From: Pseudo-nitzschia pungens
Lineage: Eukaryota; Bacillariophyta; Bacillariophyceae; Bacillariales; Bacillariaceae
Length of the DNA stretch: 64,000 bases
NCBI GenBank assembly: GCA_037355855.1
Contig: CM074758.1
Coordinates: 5,739,001 to 5,803,000, forward strand
Direction: 5' to 3'
The notes beneath the pieces were generated by a model. That model saw only the letters and a program-made list of their open reading frames with translations, had not been told where the DNA came from and made no database searches. Position numbers and translations under genes: made by a program. Numbering within the stretch: position 1 is the stretch's first letter; every line of letters begins with the position of its first letter. Shown here piece by piece: positions 1-12,490 of this stretch.

Positions 1-510
1 TGCTGCTGCTGCTGCTGCAATCAACCAAAGTTCCTCCTGCAATCAAATACATGATCATCCTGGTCTTCTGTAAATGCAAAGAAACAAAGACACAAATGGT
101 AAAATAATAACACAATGAGTCTGGTATTTTGTGAATGCAGGGAACCAAATACATGATGATACCTGTCTTTTGGAAATGCATTAAACCTAATACTACATGG
201 CGATAACAGCCTTTTGTGCCTACACAAATACATGATGATCCTGGTGTGTCAGGAATGCAGAGAAACAAAGACATGATCATCCCAGTCCTTTGTGATTGGT
301 GGTAAACAAAGACATGATCATGCCAGTCTTTCGTGATTGCTGGTAAACAAATAAAGGAGGCTCCTGGTCTTTCAGGCTGGAATATAGGGAACCAAACACA
401 TGATGATCCTGGTCTCTTGTGGATGCCCATACACAATAATAATAATAATATACTTATTTCAGTAACTACACAACTACATGATGATCCTGGTCTTTCATGA
501 ATTGAGAGAA
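1..510. repeat. Degenerate ~60-bp minisatellite
   Basis: A TGC trinucleotide run (1-18) is followed by about eight or nine imperfect copies of a unit of roughly 60 bp. Each carries a core like ACATGATGATCCTGGTCTTT followed by a GTGAATGCAGGGAAACAAA-like tail. Clear copies begin near 48, 149, 229, 270, 312, 397 and 477. The copies are too diverged for a recent array. The 70-residue open frame on the minus strand across it is composition, not a gene. Confidence 0.75.
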
Positions 511-1516
511 ACAACAAGATGTGAGGGGGGCTTGTTTCTGGTTGTTGGAAGAGGATGCAAAGAACAAACAGAATAATAATATTGTGAATAATATATTTAT
601 TTAAGTAACATTAACCACCAAAGTTGGTGGATCTAAATTACTCAGTTTTTGATCACCTCAATCAAATAGTCAAGTAGTGGAACGACAAAGAACAAAAAAT
701 AATAAAAGTTTTTGTCAACCTCCAAAACTGCTGTCACCGTAATAAATCGATTTGTGTAGAATGTGTACAAGGCCTGCGTACACGCAGGTTGGCAATGAAC
801 AATATTTTGGGAATTTGACCATCCGAGGGCTAACTAACGTGCTCCGTACCGCTAGCTTTGTTTGATTACTGCGTCACTGATGTCAGCTGAAGTCCTTTTA
901 ATACCATTTCTTGACATAAGGTATCCTGCCAGTACACTGAAAACTTCGGATGTTCGCTTTTTTTCCGAAAGATCCGAAGCAGTCACGAAAAAGTCATTCT
1001 CGAAAGGATGAAAAGCCAATGTTTAATTGTCAGTGTTACATTGTTTGTCAGGCAATAGTTTTTACTCGATCGCACTTAACCTGAACAATGCATGAAGATT
1101 ACTTACCCAATTTTTGTTGATTAAATAACGTAACTTACTGTTTAAGCCTAGCAAAAAAGTCCTCTCAAATAGAAAAAACTCGCTTACTTCGAAAATCATT
1201 ATTGATTGTCGCTCTTTGATTGTGGTCATTCAACGTCATCGATAATATTTTTGAAATAATGAAGGTAAGCCGAGCTTTTCACGGCTATTTTCTTGGGATC
1301 AAAATATAATTACAACGAATAAGGTTTACTGTAAATCGTAACCCAGGCACAGGTTAAAAGTTACGAGTTACGATTAAAACACAAAAGTTACCGGTACGTT
1401 ACGGATCGCTCTGTACAAGTAAGGTTACTCGAATCTAACGCATACAATCTTTTGCTCCACTACATGAAAGACCCTATTTCCAGGTCCCTCTCCAAGAAAA
1501 CAAGCTACAAGTAGCA
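511..1516. other. Intergenic, no gene seen
   Basis: AT-rich DNA without a supported coding frame. The last 200 bases before the gene at 1517 contain the TACCGGTA / GTTACG / GTAAGGTTA words that recur upstream of many genes here (1322-1440). The promoter of the downstream gene presumably lies in this stretch; no TATA box can be assigned with confidence. Confidence 0.5.
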
Positions 1517-3309
1517 ATGACACAACCGCAAGGTGTCTCATTTGCAGAAAGCTCAAACAGAGGTAGTGCAGCTTCACGACCTAGTCGCCTATCGAATGCA
1601 CCATCGACCTTTGACGTCGACAAATATTTAGCAGACGCACTACTGGATTTGAATTTTGATGATCGCCTCGCGATACAAGAAGAAATCCATGGTGTGCGAT
1701 GCGGAGCTGTGGAGGAAACACCCGAGCTTGTTGAACGCTCCTTAACTGAATTTGATGAACGACTCAATGCGAGAAAAGAGCAAGAACCTAACAACAGGCT
1801 ATTTAGGAACATTACTCGAGTTTATTCTTTAGGTTCGAGTACAGAAACACCCAAGAAACCGAATTGCTACTTGAACGATCCGGACGTACGTCTACGGTTT
1901 TTACGATGTGAATGTTTTGCCATCGAGAAGGCTGTTCAGAGAATGGTCTCTTTCTTGGAGTTCACCGCCGATTTGTTCGGTGACTACGTTGCGGAACGCC
2001 CTATTCAGCTCTCTGATTTTAATACCAGAGAAGAAGAGCTAGCGCTCCAGAACTCCAGGAACCAATTATTGCCATTCCGAGACAGAAGTGGAAGGCGTGT
2101 TCTGGTTGGTGTCGGGAATTGTAACTTTCACTTGAACTATCGTTTGCGAAACAAAATCCTTATCTATTTGCACTGGGTTGCTTCTGAAGACATCGAAACT
2201 CAACGCAAAGGCATAGTGATAGTTGGATGGTTGTTTGACGAAGATGGTGGTGCGAAAGAAAGCACGTGGGAACGTGCGATTCGGCCTACACTCCGGAAAA
2301 GGTTTCGAGCATACCATCAAAAGCATAACGCTTCTCTACCGCTGCGGGAGGCATGCGTACATCATTGCTTTAAGAACACACCATTTTTCTACGCCCTTTC
2401 GGCTATGTATGTCTTTGGTTTGGATTCGCGCCATCAAACAATATTTAGGCGGCATGCTGGTGAGTGACTTTTATCAAGGCATGAATTCTTGCCCACACTC
2501 CTTTTTCTCTACTCAATTAGACATAATTGTTGACATCTTGAATCTTCAATCAACTACAAAAATGTCCTTTGTTTCTCTCCAACGGAAAAGGCGCGCACAC
2601 GGAGCTTCTTTACACACTGTCAACTTATGGTATACCTCACGATTTAATGCCAGTATCATCGACAGGAAAGGTGAAAACGGCTGCTCAATCGATTTGGGTA
2701 AACGGACAACGAGCAAAGATGCGGAATGAAAGCAACGATGAGATTGTTGAGTGCCCAAGATCAGTAGATGTGGTTTTCAAACAAGGTCCAGCCTACAAAA
2801 GTAATCCCGGCAACATATATTTTCGGGATTTAATTCAGTTGCATTGTGATAGACACCTCAAAGCAAACAAGGATCAAAAATACGAAATCACAGTGGAGAT
2901 CATGGAAAATATCGAAGAGCGAAAAGGGCGATTTTTGGAATGGTCAAAGGCAGACGATGTATGGATCGTGTGCAAAGACCGCAGTAAGACACGAACCAAA
3001 ATCGCCTCGGCCCTCAAGCAGCATAATCGTCAGAGAAAAGAATCTCGACAGCTGAAAGCAACAATTGAAAATGCTGTCTCAGTTATTACTGACACGAATC
3101 CAACAACAAATTCTCCGGATACACGTGAAAGCAAACGTGTAGACGATAGTCTGAAACGCTACTATTCAGCCGAGTACGTCTATAATTCGAAGCGTCGCAA
3201 GGCTCAGATGTTTTGTGACTTTGATCGCGATCGGGCTACTCCGATTGGAGATATGCGCACGACGGATGATGGTTCTAATTGTTTTGGGAGACCTTTCCAT
3301 GTGGTATAG
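1517..3309 (+). CDS. CRAL-TRIO-like / DUF6824 protein, two exons
   Basis: Exon 1 is 1517-2459 and exon 2 is 2591-3309. The 131-bp intron (2460-2590, GTGAGT...AAAAG) is phase 1, and the join gives 553 residues. Residues about 115-310 look like a CRAL-TRIO/Sec14-type fold (helical NDPDVRLRFLRCE lead, FRDRSGRRVLVG strand, LIYLHWVASE helix). Residues about 370-460 match DUF6824: VDVVFKQG, then NPGNIYFRDL, fitting the family pattern D-x-L-x-G-x-G...H-x-GN-x-x-FR-x-L. A basic C-terminal tail follows. DUF6824 is found mainly in diatoms and its function is not established. The CRAL-TRIO assignment is a weaker, by-eye call; lipid binding is inferred from it only. The region between the two domains (YTLSTYGIPHDLMP) also matches what I recall of diatom proteins with this architecture. 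Confidence 0.8.
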
Positions 3310-4569
3310 CTGAGCTGCCTGTTGTGTTCAAGTGAGCTTTTAATTACAGTTTCCTGCTTTAATTACGTGAACGAAGACCAAACGTTACAAGATTATTCTG
3401 TTCTGATTGAAAAAGCCGCATTTGCAATTTCCTTTGGATTAGGATCTGAATCTGGGTTCGTTTTGAAATGGAAGATTGCTTTTCTATCGTGTCTGAAAGA
3501 TATTTGTTGTTCAACTTAGAGATACTGCGCTGTATTTTGAAGACTCATATTATAGCATCATTAGATTGGCAAGAAGACAGAAAGAAGTCTTTAACCCCAT
3601 GACGATGGGGAATCCCACAATAGTCCCCTTCTCATTCAAAAACTCTCCTCTTGCATGATAGATAGCGTCTCACCATTACAAATATGTGAGTTCAACTTGT
3701 ATCTTGTATCTTGCTTCTTGTCTCTTTTTCTTGTTTCGTAGAAATGTCTTCCATGTATGTGCTGTGAACCGGTGTTCGAAAGAGCATTCTTATTTTTTTT
3801 GTTATGAAAATGCAGCTGCCCTGTGCACTTACTGCTGCTTCACATCTTTGGTCTGATAATCATTATCAACACTTTTTTTACTCACATTTAACAAGTGTGT
3901 GTGCACTCTAGGTCCAAATAATGCTTTCAGATCTATTTGGTATGGAATGTATCAATAGTGAGGATGTCTATGATATTTAACATGGTGAGGTCATACTTTG
4001 TATTTCGAACGATGTTTGGAATCCCTCTGACTTTCTCTCAGAATTTGTATTGTATCATTCCCTCTTTAATGTTCCTGATTGAAGCTGGACAAGCAAGAGT
4101 ATGCTGCAATTCATTTTAAGTTTTTCTTATGATAGTACGAGTAAGTTAGGTGAACATGTATTTCCTCTGTGTCCTCCACCCTGATAAAAATGACACATTC
4201 GTTTTTTTTTTTTTACTTTTTTTAAAATGCAAATCAAACATTTTCCATAAAATATTTGTACCTGTACACGTAACGGGACCGTACCGTAACGCAACGAAAG
4301 CACGAACAATCAACCAGTTTCGAGGTCTCGCCTCTCATGTCTCGTTATTGGTAGCGGTATTTGAATACCCGTACTCTCGCGACGGAAAGATCCAAGCAAA
4401 AACAAACGGTCACACTGTAGCGTTTCTCGTTTCGTAAGTGCAGCTTACGGTATTTCTCATTTCTCGTTTCACCTTTTCAATTTCTGATACACGTAGCTGA
4501 AGTCTGAGAAACAAGGAAAACTTTAAACATCTTTTCGTCGTCGCAAGGACAACAACGTTTCTTCAACGA
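3310..4569. other. Intergenic, no gene seen
   Basis: AT-rich DNA. The short open frames at 3322-3519, 3937-4119 and 4150-4437 show no protein-like composition and were not called. A T12 run lies near 4203. TACGGT/CGTAAC words occur at 4260-4450, just before the GPI8 gene. Confidence 0.5.
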
Positions 4570-6203
4570 ATGCGGTGTTATCTACTTTTGACTATTCTGC
4601 ATGCATTGCACTCCAAGATTGTAAATGTCCGATGTGTGGCGGCAGCGACAAGCCAGGGAAAGGGCAGGAGGCCGGCCTTTGATACGGACACCGAAAACAT
4701 TCACGCAATAATTGTCTCTTCTAGTCGTTACTGGTTCAACTATAGACATGCGATGAACGCCCTTGGCATGTACAATATCTTTCGGCAAAATGGTATTCCC
4801 GATGAGAATTTGATACTAAGTACGTAAAGGGTTCTATTCGCTCCAGGAACTTGCTCTACGGAACCGGACTTAACACAATGAACTTTTCCAAACAAGAGTC
4901 TCAACATGTATTACTCTGTTGTACCATTTTTTCTCGACTAGTGATCGCGGACGAATATCCCATCAATCCTCGTAATCCATTCAAGAATCGGATGCACGCG
5001 GAAAGCATATATCAAAATGGCTGGTACAACAATCGAACAGAGATCGATTATCGAGGTTCTGATGTAACAATACAAAACTTTTTCGACAGCCTTCTTGGTC
5101 TTGCACCAAAATCGCTACACAATTTGAATGAAGACAGCAGCCTAGTCATATACCTATCCGGTCACGGCGGAAACCAGTTTTTTAAATTTCAAGATGAGGT
5201 AGGTGAAATACCATGTGGGTGATCATTACATCGTTTCCTCTATCGTTTTCGTGAAACTTTCCCTCACGAAGTTTTTCTTTCTTAGGAAGAAATCATGGCG
5301 CAGGACATTTCGAACTTGATGAACAGATTGTATGAAGAGAAGAAATTTAAAAAAGCACTGTTCATTGGTACGTTCATTAACGAAAAACTCGAGGAGAGAT
5401 TCTCAACGTACACGTAGTTTGTATCTTCATCTCACATTTTGTTCAATTTGCACAGCTGACACATGTCAAGCATTCACAATATTTGACAAATTGACGACTC
5501 CAAATGTAATGGCGTTGGGAACCAGCTTGATAGACCAAAATGCTTATGCGCACCACTGTAAGTGATGGATTATCGTATATTTCTCTTTCTTCCTTTTCAG
5601 TTTTCTTCGCGTCGATCTTCGATTTGATTCGGAGAAATCCCTTTCCTGTCATGGCCTCTCACAATGGTTGATTATCCAACACTATGTTATGTCGAATGCG
5701 CTGTAGCTGACAACGACCTAGGACTTGGATCTGTTGAACGATGGACGTATTTCTTCATAGAAAACTACCGCAAATCAAACTCTCAGACGACTTTACACCA
5801 GATAATGGTCTCCCCTTTCGCCAACAGAAACATTTTATTGGCAAACGTTGGCATAAAAGATGAGATGAGCGATCGTAAATTCAAAGACACAAAACTAGCC
5901 GAGTTTTTTGGAGTGAAGGGAGGAAGAAAAAGAATCACTAAAAACAAAGATAGATCCAAGGATTCATACGCATTTGTTGAGACTTCTTCACAAAGTCTCC
6001 ACAAGTTACCACAAAATTTTCAAGAAGCGACGTCGACTGATGAAGATGCATCGAAACAAAATCGTACAACCAACGTCTGTTCTGTGGGAGACTATGATGA
6101 AATAGTTGAACCTTCTGGACAGAGCCTCTACTTTTTGTTGCCTGGTTTGCTCTTGTCTCTGCTGTTCGTTAGAAAAATGGAAAAAACATTCTTGGAAAAG
6201 TAA
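4570..6203 (+). CDS. GPI8: GPI-anchor transamidase catalytic subunit (GPI8/PIG-K)
   Basis: Cysteine protease of family C13 that cleaves the C-terminal signal of proproteins in the ER and transfers them to a GPI anchor. Exons 4570-4819, 4942-5198, 5286-5367, 5456-5557 and 5707-6203; all introns are GT-AG and phases close exactly (395 aa). The N-terminus is a signal peptide (hydrophobic RCYLLLTILHAL). Family motifs in order: SSRYWFNYRH, ADEYPINPRNPF, VDYRG-like DYRGSD, the catalytic His in SGHGGNQFFKFQD, the catalytic Cys in ADTCQA, then NVMALGTS and HHSDNDLG across the exon 4/5 join. A C-terminal hydrophobic segment (SLYFLLPGLLLSLLF, about residues 365-385) is the single membrane anchor typical of this subunit. 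The C-terminal linker is Ser/Lys-rich. It is complete, with both catalytic residues present. Confidence 0.93.
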
Positions 6204-6481
6204 AGATGTATCTGTCCACTGAACTATCTTCGGTCATCTTGAAGCTACTTTCCACATGCAATGCTTCATTACGTTGGGATAGTAAAGCATGTCTATGTTC
6301 AGTGCAGAGGGAGTGATACTTGTGCTCAATCTGTTCAAGGGTAAACAATGGACTATGACTCGTAATGATTTACTTTAGGTCGATAATACATAGCATCTGG
6401 TTTCGTTTGAGAACTACGAAACACATGAAATTTATATAGTGTGATTAACATGAATGACATTGACAAGGACTAACGAATAGT

Positions 6482-8009
6482 TTAGTAAACTTCGACGTGC
6501 CATTGCTTGGACTTCTTCAGGCCCTTGAGCCACTCATCGTAGTCAATTCCCTTCTTCTCTGCGACTCCCTTCAACATATCTTGGATTCCGGGCATCATAC
6601 CCTTGAGACCACAGAAGTAGATGTGAGCTCCGTTCTCTAGCTTGTTGAAAACTTCGTCCGCATATTCTTCGACCTTGTCTTGAATGTACATCTTTCCTCC
6701 CTTGGAGTTCGTTTGTTCTCGGGAAAGAGCATAGTCAAGACGGAAGTTGTCAGGGAACTTGGACTTCGCCTCTTGGAATTCATCATCGTAAAGGAGAGCA
6801 TCAGAGTTGGCAACTCCCAAGAACAACCAGGCTTCTCCCTTGTAGGCACGCGCAGCAGGAGTGTCCTCGAAGAAAAGACGACGGATGAATCCACGGTAAG
6901 GAGCAATTCCAGTTCCAGTGGCGACCATGATGTAGTCAGTCTCGGGGTTTTCTTCAGGCATGAGCATAACCTTACCAGCAGGTCCTGTCATGGTGACTTC
7001 GTCACCTGCTTTGGTGTCACACAGGAAGTTAGAGCAGATACCCTTCTTCGCTGGGTCTTCAGCCTTGAGCTCAGGGCACCAGTAAGTGGCACGACGGACG
7101 CACAAGGATCCGGTGTTACCAGACATGTCGTCACCGTATCGGGAAGAAGCAATCGAGTAAAGACGGACGGCATGGGGCTTTCCATCCTTTTCTCTGGTTC
7201 CAGGAGGGATGACACCCCAAGATTGTCCCTCCCAGTAAGGGAATTCACCTTGGTGATCAATGATAATGTGGCAAGTTTCACCGGTGGCCTTGGGTCCGAC
7301 AATACGCTTAGTGGAGACAACCTTTCCAGTGAAAGGAGCCTTGTTTTTGTAAACATTGACTGGTACGGTCGATTGGTCCCAGAAAGGATCGGCTTCCAAG
7401 AAGTCCTGGGCCTTGGTTCCTCCCATGGCTTTCATTCCAATCAGTCCAGCTCCGATAACTGCTGCTCCTCCAGCAATGATCTTTTTCGTGTTGTCAACGG
7501 TTTCGACAACTTCAACGGCCTTTTTGGCGGCATGGGCAGCTCCTGGGGCACCGGCAGTTGCAAGAGCAAAGGATCCGGCAACTCCAGCGACCTTTCCAAG
7601 AGTCTGTCAATCAATCCATGTGATCAATTCGTTAACGTACAGAAAGACGACTTAGATGAGCATTCATTGGCTCGAATATCCGAACATTGCAATGGCTTAA
7701 GTTACGATCAATAATTCATCTGTTCACATATTACTTTATCTCACCTTCAAAGCGGCCTTTCTCTTGGAGCCATTTGCCATATCAAGCGCAACATCAGCAC
7801 TAGGGAATATATCGGAAAAAATGGCACAACATAATGTTCGATGAGACTTTCTTCCGCACTGCTATGATTTTCTGTCCACCAAAGAAACTCCTTCCCAAGA
7901 CACTTTTTCGACACATGTTGGTTACATACCGGCCTGATTGAGAAATTTGCGGGGCGAACGCCGCAGTAGAGCTAGCGAGAGCGAATAGGATAGCAGTTCG
8001 CACAAGCAT
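6482..8009 (-). CDS. petH: Ferredoxin-NADP+ reductase, plastid-targeted (3 exons)
   Basis: Flavoenzyme passing electrons from photosystem I-reduced ferredoxin to NADP+. Minus-strand exons are 8009-7930, 7799-7745 and 7603-6482, introns about 130 and 141 bp, all GT-AG with matching phase; 418 aa. Exon 1 is a signal peptide ending STAAFAP, the diatom ASAFAP-type cleavage motif whose Phe directs passage into complex plastids. Exon 2 and the start of exon 3 encode the transit peptide and an Ala/Gly-rich segment ([13 protein letters not shown]). The mature enzyme follows: FAD-binding [12 protein letters not shown], then the [11 protein letters not shown] strand, the NADP-binding [15 protein letters not shown] glycine motif, a [12 protein letters not shown] strand, [12 protein letters not shown], and the C-terminal Tyr (EVY) that stacks on the flavin. 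All key residues are present. Confidence 0.95.
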
Positions 8010-9003
8010 CTTGTTTTCACTTTACGAGTTGTGTCGTCGAGGAGTGCTACAATCGAAACGAAATAAGAAACTACTCGTAAGGTTACCGGTATTCGTAGAC
8101 GAAGGAAGAATTATCCGATAATCATGGCGCCAATTTGACGGCACATGGCGTGCACGAAAATCTTACCTTCAATGTCTTTCTACGAGACGGTTCTGTTTCT
8201 GGTAGACAAACGTCAGTACCATGAACACTCGATCGGAACCCTCACGTGTTTCCACTCTATGCCCGCCTTGCTCGAAGAAAAATTGTGGTTTGACATAAAG
8301 TACCTTACTCTTAGTAACTATATAATGTACGATACGTAACATTGCAGAGCGAGTACATCGTACATACGGTACCGTACCTACAGGTACGTACTTCGAAATA
8401 ATGATGTACGCAGTAAATTTACGTAGAATCGTAACTTACTCATAGGTTGTAGAAACAAGTACAGTAATTACCGGTACCGGTAATGAACTCACCTGGTACA
8501 CGTACGTAGTACGGTATTACTATTATTTTTTATTCACATAGTAGTAATATTATTATTATTTGGAACTGAGCTTTTCAAAATTTAAAGTAACCTACGGTAG
8601 TTTACAGCTGATAAAAGGTACAGGACCTAGTAAGACTTACTTGCTTGCTATTTTCAGCAGTGTTCTTTGTTCAAAGGTTCTTCACACTCGACATGATGTT
8701 CTTTGTGGACTTAAGAGTCGAATATTATTCTTTCAGTTTGTACGCGATGCTTCTCGACCGCTGTCTTTCGCGGATAGAAATTCAAACATGGGCTTTTTGA
8801 TCATGGGTTGCAACAGCTCCTGGCAGACATTTCACCTTGAGTGATGGGGTGACTGTCAATCGAGTTTTCGATCCGAGGCCAATGGTCCAAAAGGTCAACA
8901 CAGTTAAGTGGAAATAAGATTCCATTCCTATTACCTCATTGTCCATGTACAGAATTTCCTTTTGTCAAGGTAGAATTGTGGAGAATTAGAGTAGATTTTT
9001 TTC
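8010..9003. other. Intergenic; promoter side of FNR
   Basis: Lies between the 5' end of the FNR gene and the 3' end of the cyclin gene, both on the minus strand. It contains a dense run of TACCGGTA, CGTAAC and GTACGTA words (8075-8100, 8340-8525), including a repeated CCGGTACCGG palindrome near 8475. Open frames at 8145-8339 and 8560-8844 look random. Confidence 0.45.
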
Positions 9004-10955
9004 CTATGTAAGCAAGTGACTCACGTCAGGGAACGGAAAACGTGACACCTCGTTGTACCTTGGAGTGCCGTATTTAGAGTGCACCTGAGAGAGTTTCTTC
9101 ATACGAGGACTGTACTGCACAGTGTTGTCATCCGGTTGAATCTTCAGACACATGACATCAGCGGTGTGTCTGATCTCTCCTTCACAGAATCCTGTATAAT
9201 TTATGATGATTTCCAACTTTGGCACAAAGGAAAAATGGAAGAAAATGAGATTTCTCCGAGCCCACAAACTGTCACATATCAGGTCGTTAAATCGTTCAAA
9301 ACATTTCTCGTTCAGTCGAAAACTTACTACTCTTGGAAGTTTTCCCTCAGAATCTCTCTGTTCCATTTCCTCTCTGACCAGGGGGTTATTCCAAGCTAAA
9401 CAAACAGCCGTACTCGCAAGAAGAGATGGTCGAAAATTCAACACACAGTATTCTTGTAGCATTCGTTCCGTGTAGTAGCTTGCTAGGTCTCTGACTACAT
9501 TTGGCGCTTTCGTTATATGCAGGAACCGCTGCAAGAACGGATACGCAGTGGGGACTGTCATCTTAAAATCAAGAACCATGACAATTTCGAATTCCATATC
9601 CAGCACCTGTTGTGCGCTGTAGGCTCGATCGGTTATATACACACAATCCTTTACCTCAGGGGGATATTGTTCCTCATATTTGGAAGAAACGAAAAGAGCT
9701 GTGATCCCAAGTAGTTGCAGATGTTCACGCCTTATCCGAACGCGAGAAAGGTACCTATCGATGATATTGACGCATAAATAGAGTGTCTCTGGTTGAAGTC
9801 GAAACTTCTTGTGGACAGCAACGAGCCAATCGATAAGCAATGCTCGCATCTTGCTGTTGATTTTCGACTGAATGTCTGTCATGTACGATGGCAATGGTTT
9901 CGATATTTCCTGGTGAACAGTGGAATGGCCAGGAAATACATTATTTTTTTGTCAGATCCATTAGCATAGTCATAGCACATCCACACATACTAATTGCGAA
10001 CTTACCTCGGCATCAAATAGTCTCTGAAAGATGTCGGTGACATAAATTGGTACTTCGTCGACTTTGCGTTCATTGGGCTTGTCGTAACTAGCAATTCCTG
10101 TAGTGAATTTGGATGCATCGAAAGGCCCTTTCATCTTCCGCAGCAAGCAATGATCATCTTCTGATGTTACCAGAAGATCTGGGCACCGAAGATTTCTCGA
10201 AGTCAAACAAACAGCGGAATCGGGAAGTAGAGATACTTGTATATCTTGCGTTTTCTCACTTTTGTTTAGTTCGTTTTTGGTTCCACCAGATTGCTTTTTC
10301 TTCTTGTTGTTTGGAATAGTCTTCGATGTGGCAAGCTTCCGTTTAGGCCTTGGTTCGAGAAGACTTGACTCAACACTGCTGATCTCATCATAGGTCATTT
10401 TCCGACGTGGATTTCTGTTTTTGTTTGGACCCATTTTCGACTCTGCTTCCTCATGGTTTCTATCTATGTTTGCTATACTGGAGGAGGCATCGGAGTCGTG
10501 AATGATATCATCAACATGCTTTGCTTTCATTGAAATATTCTTTTCTGATTTTGCCGGTGCTTTTGCGGCTTCGTCACCCACACCACTAGACTCCTGATGA
10601 TTGCCTGTGGCTTGGGCTAAGCTGGATAGTCGTCGCGATCTTCTCAATACTTGTTTCTTATTGTCGGCTACGGCATGATTTTTTCCACCTGTTTCTGATT
10701 CTTTCGGTCGAGAATTCTTGTTTGAAACATCACCCTGCAGCGAGCCGAAATAGTTCGAGACAAAACAATCAACAGAATTAGTCTTCACCAGGGAACGATC
10801 CCGGAACTCTTGTCATCCTGAACAGCGCGGAAACTTACCAGTGCACGCCGAGCTTTCCAAGCTGTGTTTACCGGTGGCATTTCGTTGTCTTTTTTTGAAT
10901 CTTCAACATTATCTGCAACTGAAATCGAAATTCTTGTAGATCGCCGCAGTTTCAT
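9004..10955 (-). CDS. B-type cyclin, three exons
   Basis: Activating subunit of a mitotic cyclin-dependent kinase. Minus-strand exons are 10955-10839, 10734-10006 and 9909-9004, all phase 0, introns 104 and 96 bp; 583 aa as read. The exon 1/2 join creates RRALGDVSNK, the classic N-terminal motif of B-type cyclins. A long disordered, Lys/Ser-rich region follows. The exon 2/3 join gives VPIYVTDIFQRLFDAEEISKPLPSYM. The cyclin box is in exon 3: SKMRALLIDWLVAVHKKF, then PETLYLCVNIIDRYL, then LQLLGITALFVSSKYEE, then the second fold (TAYPFLQRFL...LLASTAVCLAW). Two uncertainties remain. A 78-nt in-frame segment with GT...AG ends (about 9267-9190) may be an intron. A GTGAGT at the very end (9026-9021) could be a donor to a further exon I cannot place. 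The start is the ATG at 10955; the frame upstream is open apart from one TAA. Confidence 0.88.
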
Positions 10956-11833
10956 TTTTGCCAATTCGATTAAGCTCTCACGACGCTGTTGATATTGTTG
11001 CTGCTCATATGCTATCGTTAATCGTTGATATTATCTGCAGTGCCGAAAAACCTCCCATTTGTTGCTGTAAGTTATAGGATCAATGTCTCCGGGTCCGGGT
11101 ATCACCGGACCACCAAATCCAAATAGTACAGTTGATGGATTCCGTTGGAATCACAATGGAGCTTGACGCAATGACAAAAAATTTGGAAAACCCTTGCGGA
11201 GCCTATTCAAACTAGTTGCAGTCGTGTTCCTTTTCGGTGATGATACTGGTACTTGCACCCGCACTCGTACCCGTAACCGTAACAAGCTCCCGCGTGACAC
11301 CTCTTCAGGAAATGAAGAATAACGTACAGCAGTAAACGGATAAAGTTGGTCAGTCAACACAATGCAAATAATAATAATTGCGCGCGGTGTTGTACAGAAT
11401 CCGGTGGAACTTCCAAAACGAGATTATCCACAATAAGGAACTCGTATCGTAAGATTACCCGGTTGAATTTTGCGCGCGATCAGAGCACGTCGACCCAGCG
11501 GAAAAGCAAGCCTTCCGATAACTTCTTATCTCCAAAACGAATTCTTTGCCTTACTCGTACAATGATCACGTACACGTACTTTCCGTATTCGTAATCGAAA
11601 GTAAATAAGAAGGAGCACGAACGAATGAATGCTCGTCCAAGTAAGATTACGGTAACCTTACGTAAACTTACTGCAGGGGATTTGGATCTAATAAAATTTT
11701 AAAATACTTCGTAACCTTACGAGTAAGGCCTTAAACCTTACCCGGAGCGGGAGAAAATACAGTTTCCGCGCAGCGCGGAATACGGTACGGGTAATTACCG
11801 TTTGCCTCATTGCTGACTTCTCCATACGGTAGA
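10956..11833. other. Intergenic, rich in GTAAGG/TACCGT words
   Basis: Upstream of the cyclin gene. The minus strand at 11130-10956 stays open in the cyclin frame apart from one TAA. From 11240 to 11730 the DNA is dominated by short words such as CCGTAACCGTAAC, GTACACGTAC and AACCTTACG. No supported gene. Confidence 0.45.
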
Positions 11834-11893
11834 AGGGGTGATAATATGAGGGGGTGCGCCACCAGGGGTGATAATATAAGGGGGTGCGCCACT
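11834..11893. repeat. 30-bp direct tandem repeat, two copies
   Basis: Units 11834-11863 and 11864-11893, beginning AGGGGTGATAATAT and ending GGGGTGCGCCAC. They differ only at a G/A after ATAT and at the last base. Head-to-tail, within intergenic DNA. Confidence 0.85.
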
Positions 11894-12099
11894 GCGCAAT
11901 GGAAAAAATTACCGTGGACAACTAACAAAAACTGTCCTCATTTTTCTTTTCTATATTTGTTTTTAACTACACGTAACAAACACTAGTTAAAATACCTTAA
12001 CTTCAGATAATAATAACTCAATCAAAAATCAATCCTAATCTTTATTTCAAATACTTTGGCTCTGGCAGGCGTTCTTCCGTGAGAGCTCATTGGGCACTG

Positions 12100-12490
12100 G
12101 CACGCGCAATTGTTCCGGTACATTGTTCCGGTACATTGTGTGGGGGCAGGGGAATGGGAGTGGGAGCCCTGGTTTCAGGGGTTCCAGGAGGGTCAGGTGG
12201 AGGGTCAGCAAGGAGGTGGTGACAAAGGAAGTGGGGGATACTGGGTGATCAACGGGATTGGGAGAGCTGGGTTAAGCAGGGGGCTGGGGTAGCCAGCAGG
12301 AAGTCCCAGGTTATCAGCGACGGGATATTGGGGTGAGCAGTAGGTGATCGACAGGATCAGGAGAGCTGGGTTAAGCAGTATGCTGCGGTTGCCAGCAGGC
12401 GGGCATGTGATGGGGGCAAGTGGTTGATTGGCAGGATTGGGGAAGCTGGGGTAGCCAGCATGCTGGGGTAGCCAGTGGGTGGATGCGGGC
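12100..12490. repeat. G-rich degenerate repeats
   Basis: Strongly G-rich top strand. A unit of about 60 bp recurs near 12243, 12342 and 12420; it contains GGATTGGGAGAGCTGGG, then GGGGTAGCCAGCAGG. G-runs are frequent enough to form G-quadruplexes, but that is inference. The 60-residue open frame here is Gly-rich composition. Confidence 0.7.

Noticed and set aside
1..510. CRISPR-like spaced repeats
   Set aside because: Repeats are degenerate, vary in spacing and lie in a eukaryotic nuclear sequence; this is a decayed minisatellite.
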